Assembly: GCA_049802235.1 (NCBI GenBank)
Contig: JBARMB010000055.1
Span: 1-64,000 of the forward strand
Length of the DNA stretch: 64,000 nucleotides
Source: VBDM01 sp049802235
Lineage (GTDB): Bacteria > Pseudomonadota > Gammaproteobacteria > Burkholderiales > SG8-39
Direction of reading: 5' to 3'
The notes under the pieces are model-generated. The model was not told where the DNA came from, searched no databases, and worked only from the letters and a program-made list of their open reading frames with translations. A program made the position numbers and the translations under genes. Below, in pieces: positions 61,927 through 64,000 of the stretch (the first letter of the stretch is position 1; the number at the start of each line of letters is the position of its first letter).

Positions 61927-63084
61927 GTGACCTCGCATGCGTTTTTCGCTTCCTGCCCGCGAGGACTGGAAGCGCTGCTCGCCGCGGAGCTCGCCGAACT
62001 CGGCGCTCGCAATACGAGCCCCGCGCCCGGCGGGGTCGCGTTCGAGGGCGACATGGCGACGTGCTACCGTGCCAACCTGGAGTCGCGCCTCGCCACCCGC
62101 GTGCTGATGCGGCTCGCGCACGCGCCCTACCGCAGCGAGGAGGACATCTACGCAGCGGCACTGGCGGTGCGCTGGCCGGAGTGGTTCTCCGAGAAGCAGA
62201 GCATCCGCGTCGATGTGACCGCGATCCGCTCGCCGCTGAAGAGCCTCGACTTCATCACCCTGCGCATCAAGGACGCGGTCTGCGACCGGTTTCGCTCCGA
62301 CCGCGGCAGCCGGCCGGACGTGGACACGCGCGCGCCCGACATCCGCATCCACGGCTTCTTCGACGCCGGCAGCATCACGCTCTACCTCGACACCTCGGGG
62401 GAACCGCTGTACAAGCGCGGCTACCGGAAAGACGCCGGCGAGGCGCCGCTCAAGGAGAATCTCGCCGCCGGCATCCTGCGCCTCACCGGCTGGGATGCGC
62501 GCGAGCCGCTGCTCGATCCCATGTGCGGCAGCGGCACGCTCGTCATCGAGGCGGCGATGATGGCGCTCGGCGTTCCGCCCGGCCATGCGCGCGGCTTCGG
62601 CTTCGAGCGCCTGAAAGGGTTCGACGCACGGCGCTGGAAGGCGTTGCGCGAAGCCGCGCTCGCCCGCCGCGAACCACCGCGCAAGCTCGCGCTCTTCGGC
62701 CGCGATCGCTACGGCGACGAGCTGAAAAAAGCGCACCTCAACCTCGAGGCCGCGGGGCTCGCCGATTGCGTCGAGCTGAAGCAGGCGGACGTGCTGGAGA
62801 GTTCGGCGCCGGCGGCCGCGGGCGTGCTGGTCGCGAACCCGCCTTACGGCGTGCGTCTCGGCGAGGATGAGGCGCTCGCCGGGTTCTATCCCAGGCTCGG
62901 CGATGCGCTGAAGAAATACTACGCCGGCTGGCGCTGCTACCTCTTCTCCGGCGATCCGCGCCTGCCGAAGCTCATCCGGCTGCAGGCATCGAAACGCACG
63001 CCGCTGTACAACGGCCCGCTCGAATGCCGGCTGTACGAGTACCGCATCATCGCCGGCAGCATGCGCAGGACGAAGGCGGGCTGA
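61927..63084 (+). CDS. THUMP-domain RNA guanine methyltransferase, RlmL-N-like
   Basis: A 385-residue enzyme. The THUMP domain (about 1-160) begins FFASCPRGLEALLAAELAELG and includes ITLRIKDAVCDRFR. The Rossmann methyltransferase domain has LLDPMCGSGTLVIEAAMMALG near residue 197 and the target-base motif VANPPYGVRLG near residue 303. It corresponds to the N-terminal half of RlmL, which makes m2G2445 in 23S rRNA in E. coli; this protein lacks the RlmK half. The start is GTG 61927. Confidence 0.92.
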   Translation: MTSHAFFASCPRGLEALLAAELAELGARNTSPAPGGVAFEGDMATCYRANLESRLATRVLMRLAHAPYRSEEDIYAAALAVRWPEWFSEKQSIRVDVTAIRSPLKSLDFITLRIKDAVCDRFRSDRGSRPDVDTRAPDIRIHGFFDAGSITLYLDTSGEPLYKRGYRKDAGEAPLKENLAAGILRLTGWDAREPLLDPMCGSGTLVIEAAMMALGVPPGHARGFGFERLKGFDARRWKALREAALARREPPRKLALFGRDRYGDELKKAHLNLEAAGLADCVELKQADVLESSAPAAAGVLVANPPYGVRLGEDEALAGFYPRLGDALKKYYAGWRCYLFSGDPRLPKLIRLQASKRTPLYNGPLECRLYEYRIIAGSMRRTKAG

Positions 63085-63163
63085 AAAGCTACAGCGCCGC
63101 GCGGCGCGCACCCGCCGCGTGCTGACGGAGATCATGGTCGCGACGGTCGCGCGCAACGCGCGC

Positions 63164-63604
63164 CTAGCGCATCGTCCTGCGGGCGCTGGTCACCGCGAGG
63201 AAGATCTCGCGCAGGAACACCACCAGGCAGCCGATCAGCGCCAGCATCGCCATCACGAACAGCGCGCCGATCATCCTGGAGAGGTTCGCCGCGATGAAGG
63301 CATCGATGAAGGCGACCGCGATCAGCAGGCAGACGAACAGCGCGCACACCACGGCGAGCACGATGGCGGAGTAAATGAGCTGGGTGCGGCGCGCAAGCAG
63401 CACCAGCTCCTCGTGTGCCGCGCCGAGCGCCTCGCCGGCGAGTTGCGGCAGCAGCTTCTCCACCACGCGGCCCCGGTCCACCGCGCGGCCGAGACGGTTG
63501 GTGAGCACCGCGAGGATCGTGCCCACGCCGGTGAGCAGGAACACCGGCGCGACCGCGAGCTGGATGACGTGGGTGATGTCGCCGAAGCTGGGAAGCGGGA
63601 GCAT
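63164..63604 (-). CDS. DUF2721 family membrane protein
   Basis: A 146-residue protein with three or four hydrophobic segments. DITHVIQLAVAPVFLLTGVGTILAVLTNRLGRAVDRGRVVEK is the DUF2721 start, and RRTQLIYSAIVLAVVCALFVCLLIA the middle. Function unknown. ATG 63604 opens the domain; an upstream in-frame start at 63634 adds ten residues (MPIGRRSRFD) without support. Confidence 0.88.
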   Translation of the reverse strand: MLPLPSFGDITHVIQLAVAPVFLLTGVGTILAVLTNRLGRAVDRGRVVEKLLPQLAGEALGAAHEELVLLARRTQLIYSAIVLAVVCALFVCLLIAVAFIDAFIAANLSRMIGALFVMAMLALIGCLVVFLREIFLAVTSARRTMR

Positions 63605-63644
63605 GTCGAATCGGGAGCGCCGGCCGATCGGCACCCCGGACAGC

Positions 63645-63968
63645 TTACACCATCGCCTTGCGCAACTGGTGCTTGTAGTGGTGAATGTGGTCGAGGGCGA
63701 CTTTGAGTTTCTTGCGGTCCTTGGCGGCGAGCGCCTCGTCGCGCTTCTTCTGCCACTCGCGGATCTGGATTTTGGCCGCGGACTTGTCGATGCCCTTCAC
63801 CTCGTGGCGCGCGTGCATGTCGATCGACAGCGCCTTGCAGACCGCCTCCAGCAGATGGTCCTTGTTCATCTGCGTGTGGCCCTGCACCGCGTCGTGCGTG
63901 ATGCCGGCCGCGATCTCGCGCAGCTCGGCGAGGGTCTTGTGCTTGAGTTCAGGAAAAGTGTAAGCCAT
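63645..63968 (-). CDS. Rho_N/SAP-like basic 107-residue protein
   Basis: A small charged protein. The first 45 residues (FPELKHKTLAELREIAAGI and NKDHLLEAVCKAL) resemble the Rho N-terminal/SAP helix-hairpin used in nucleic-acid binding. The rest is a long basic helix (KIQIREWQKKRDEALAAKDRKKLKVALDHIHHYKHQLRKA). I know of no tested function. GGAGAGC precedes ATG 63968. It follows the DUF2721 gene in reverse order on the same strand. Confidence 0.8.
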   Translation of the reverse strand: MAYTFPELKHKTLAELREIAAGITHDAVQGHTQMNKDHLLEAVCKALSIDMHARHEVKGIDKSAAKIQIREWQKKRDEALAAKDRKKLKVALDHIHHYKHQLRKAMV

Positions 63969-64000
63969 GGTTCGCTCTCCTTGAGGTGGTCACCAATGCA

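Overview
The window is GC-rich chromosomal DNA (about two-thirds GC by eye) with dense, high-GC3 genes. It looks like a betaproteobacterium, probably near Burkholderiales or Nitrosomonadales. The pointers are the ferrooxidans/betaproteobacterial GshA type followed by GshB, a soluble PTS set (IIA-HPr-EI), MetX-MetW, a Bug/TctC binding protein, ThrB next to a BPSS1780-type membrane protein, HemJ, and the ubiE-Tim44-ubiJ-ubiB block. I see no prophage, insertion sequence, CRISPR array or plasmid functions. It is core chromosome with a little accessory transport.

Layout. 1-6.7 kb is transport and catabolism: the tail of an anchored protein, DoxX, an orphan Bug binding protein with a lactonase-like amidohydrolase, tRNA-Arg(CCG), an anchored cytochrome c and a complete TRAP transporter (dctPQM). 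6.9-13.9 kb holds glutathione synthesis (gshA-gshB), the PTS phosphorelay and methionine synthesis (metX-metW). 13.9-17.8 kb has a decayed FAD oxidoreductase remnant, ampG, xth, pyrE and a DUF4124 gene. 17.8-29 kb is gatCAB facing the cell-shape operon mreBCD-mrdA-rodA-rlpA and an MBL-fold hydrolase. 28.9-32.9 kb runs from a DD-carboxypeptidase through an aminotransferase to ybeD-lipB-lipA. 33-36 kb is hsp20-lon and a 58-residue protein.

36-46 kb mixes housekeeping genes (FKBP, BaiN-like flavoprotein, ArfB, TlpA-like thioredoxin, DUF4197, a degenerate SGNH protein, PolA, LOG protein, DUF2782, ThrB, BPSS1780). 46-53 kb has HIT, an uncharacterised 536-residue protein, DUF971 and the ubiquinone block. 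53-58.5 kb is a polyamine-type ABC transporter (potABCD) and a DUF47-PiT phosphate pair. 58.6-64 kb carries VanZ, a thioredoxin-like ferredoxin, an alpha/beta hydrolase, a tiny membrane ORF, HemJ, GNAT, a THUMP methyltransferase, DUF2721 and a Rho_N-like protein.

The most unusual material is in the repeats and in sequence mosaicism. A hairpin-rich element of about 85 bp occurs three times (9298-9384 minus, 11990-12069 plus, 17090-17177 plus). Its core sequence is conserved, but the last hairpin differs in sequence between copies. Two further inverted-repeat families lie between genes and appear to have been absorbed into coding starts (lipB, potD). The middle of gatB (about 18020-18455) is strikingly AT-rich and looks like a recombined segment. 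A 246-bp remnant of a phytoene-dehydrogenase-like gene sits after metW. Several small genes not found by simple ORF calling are described.
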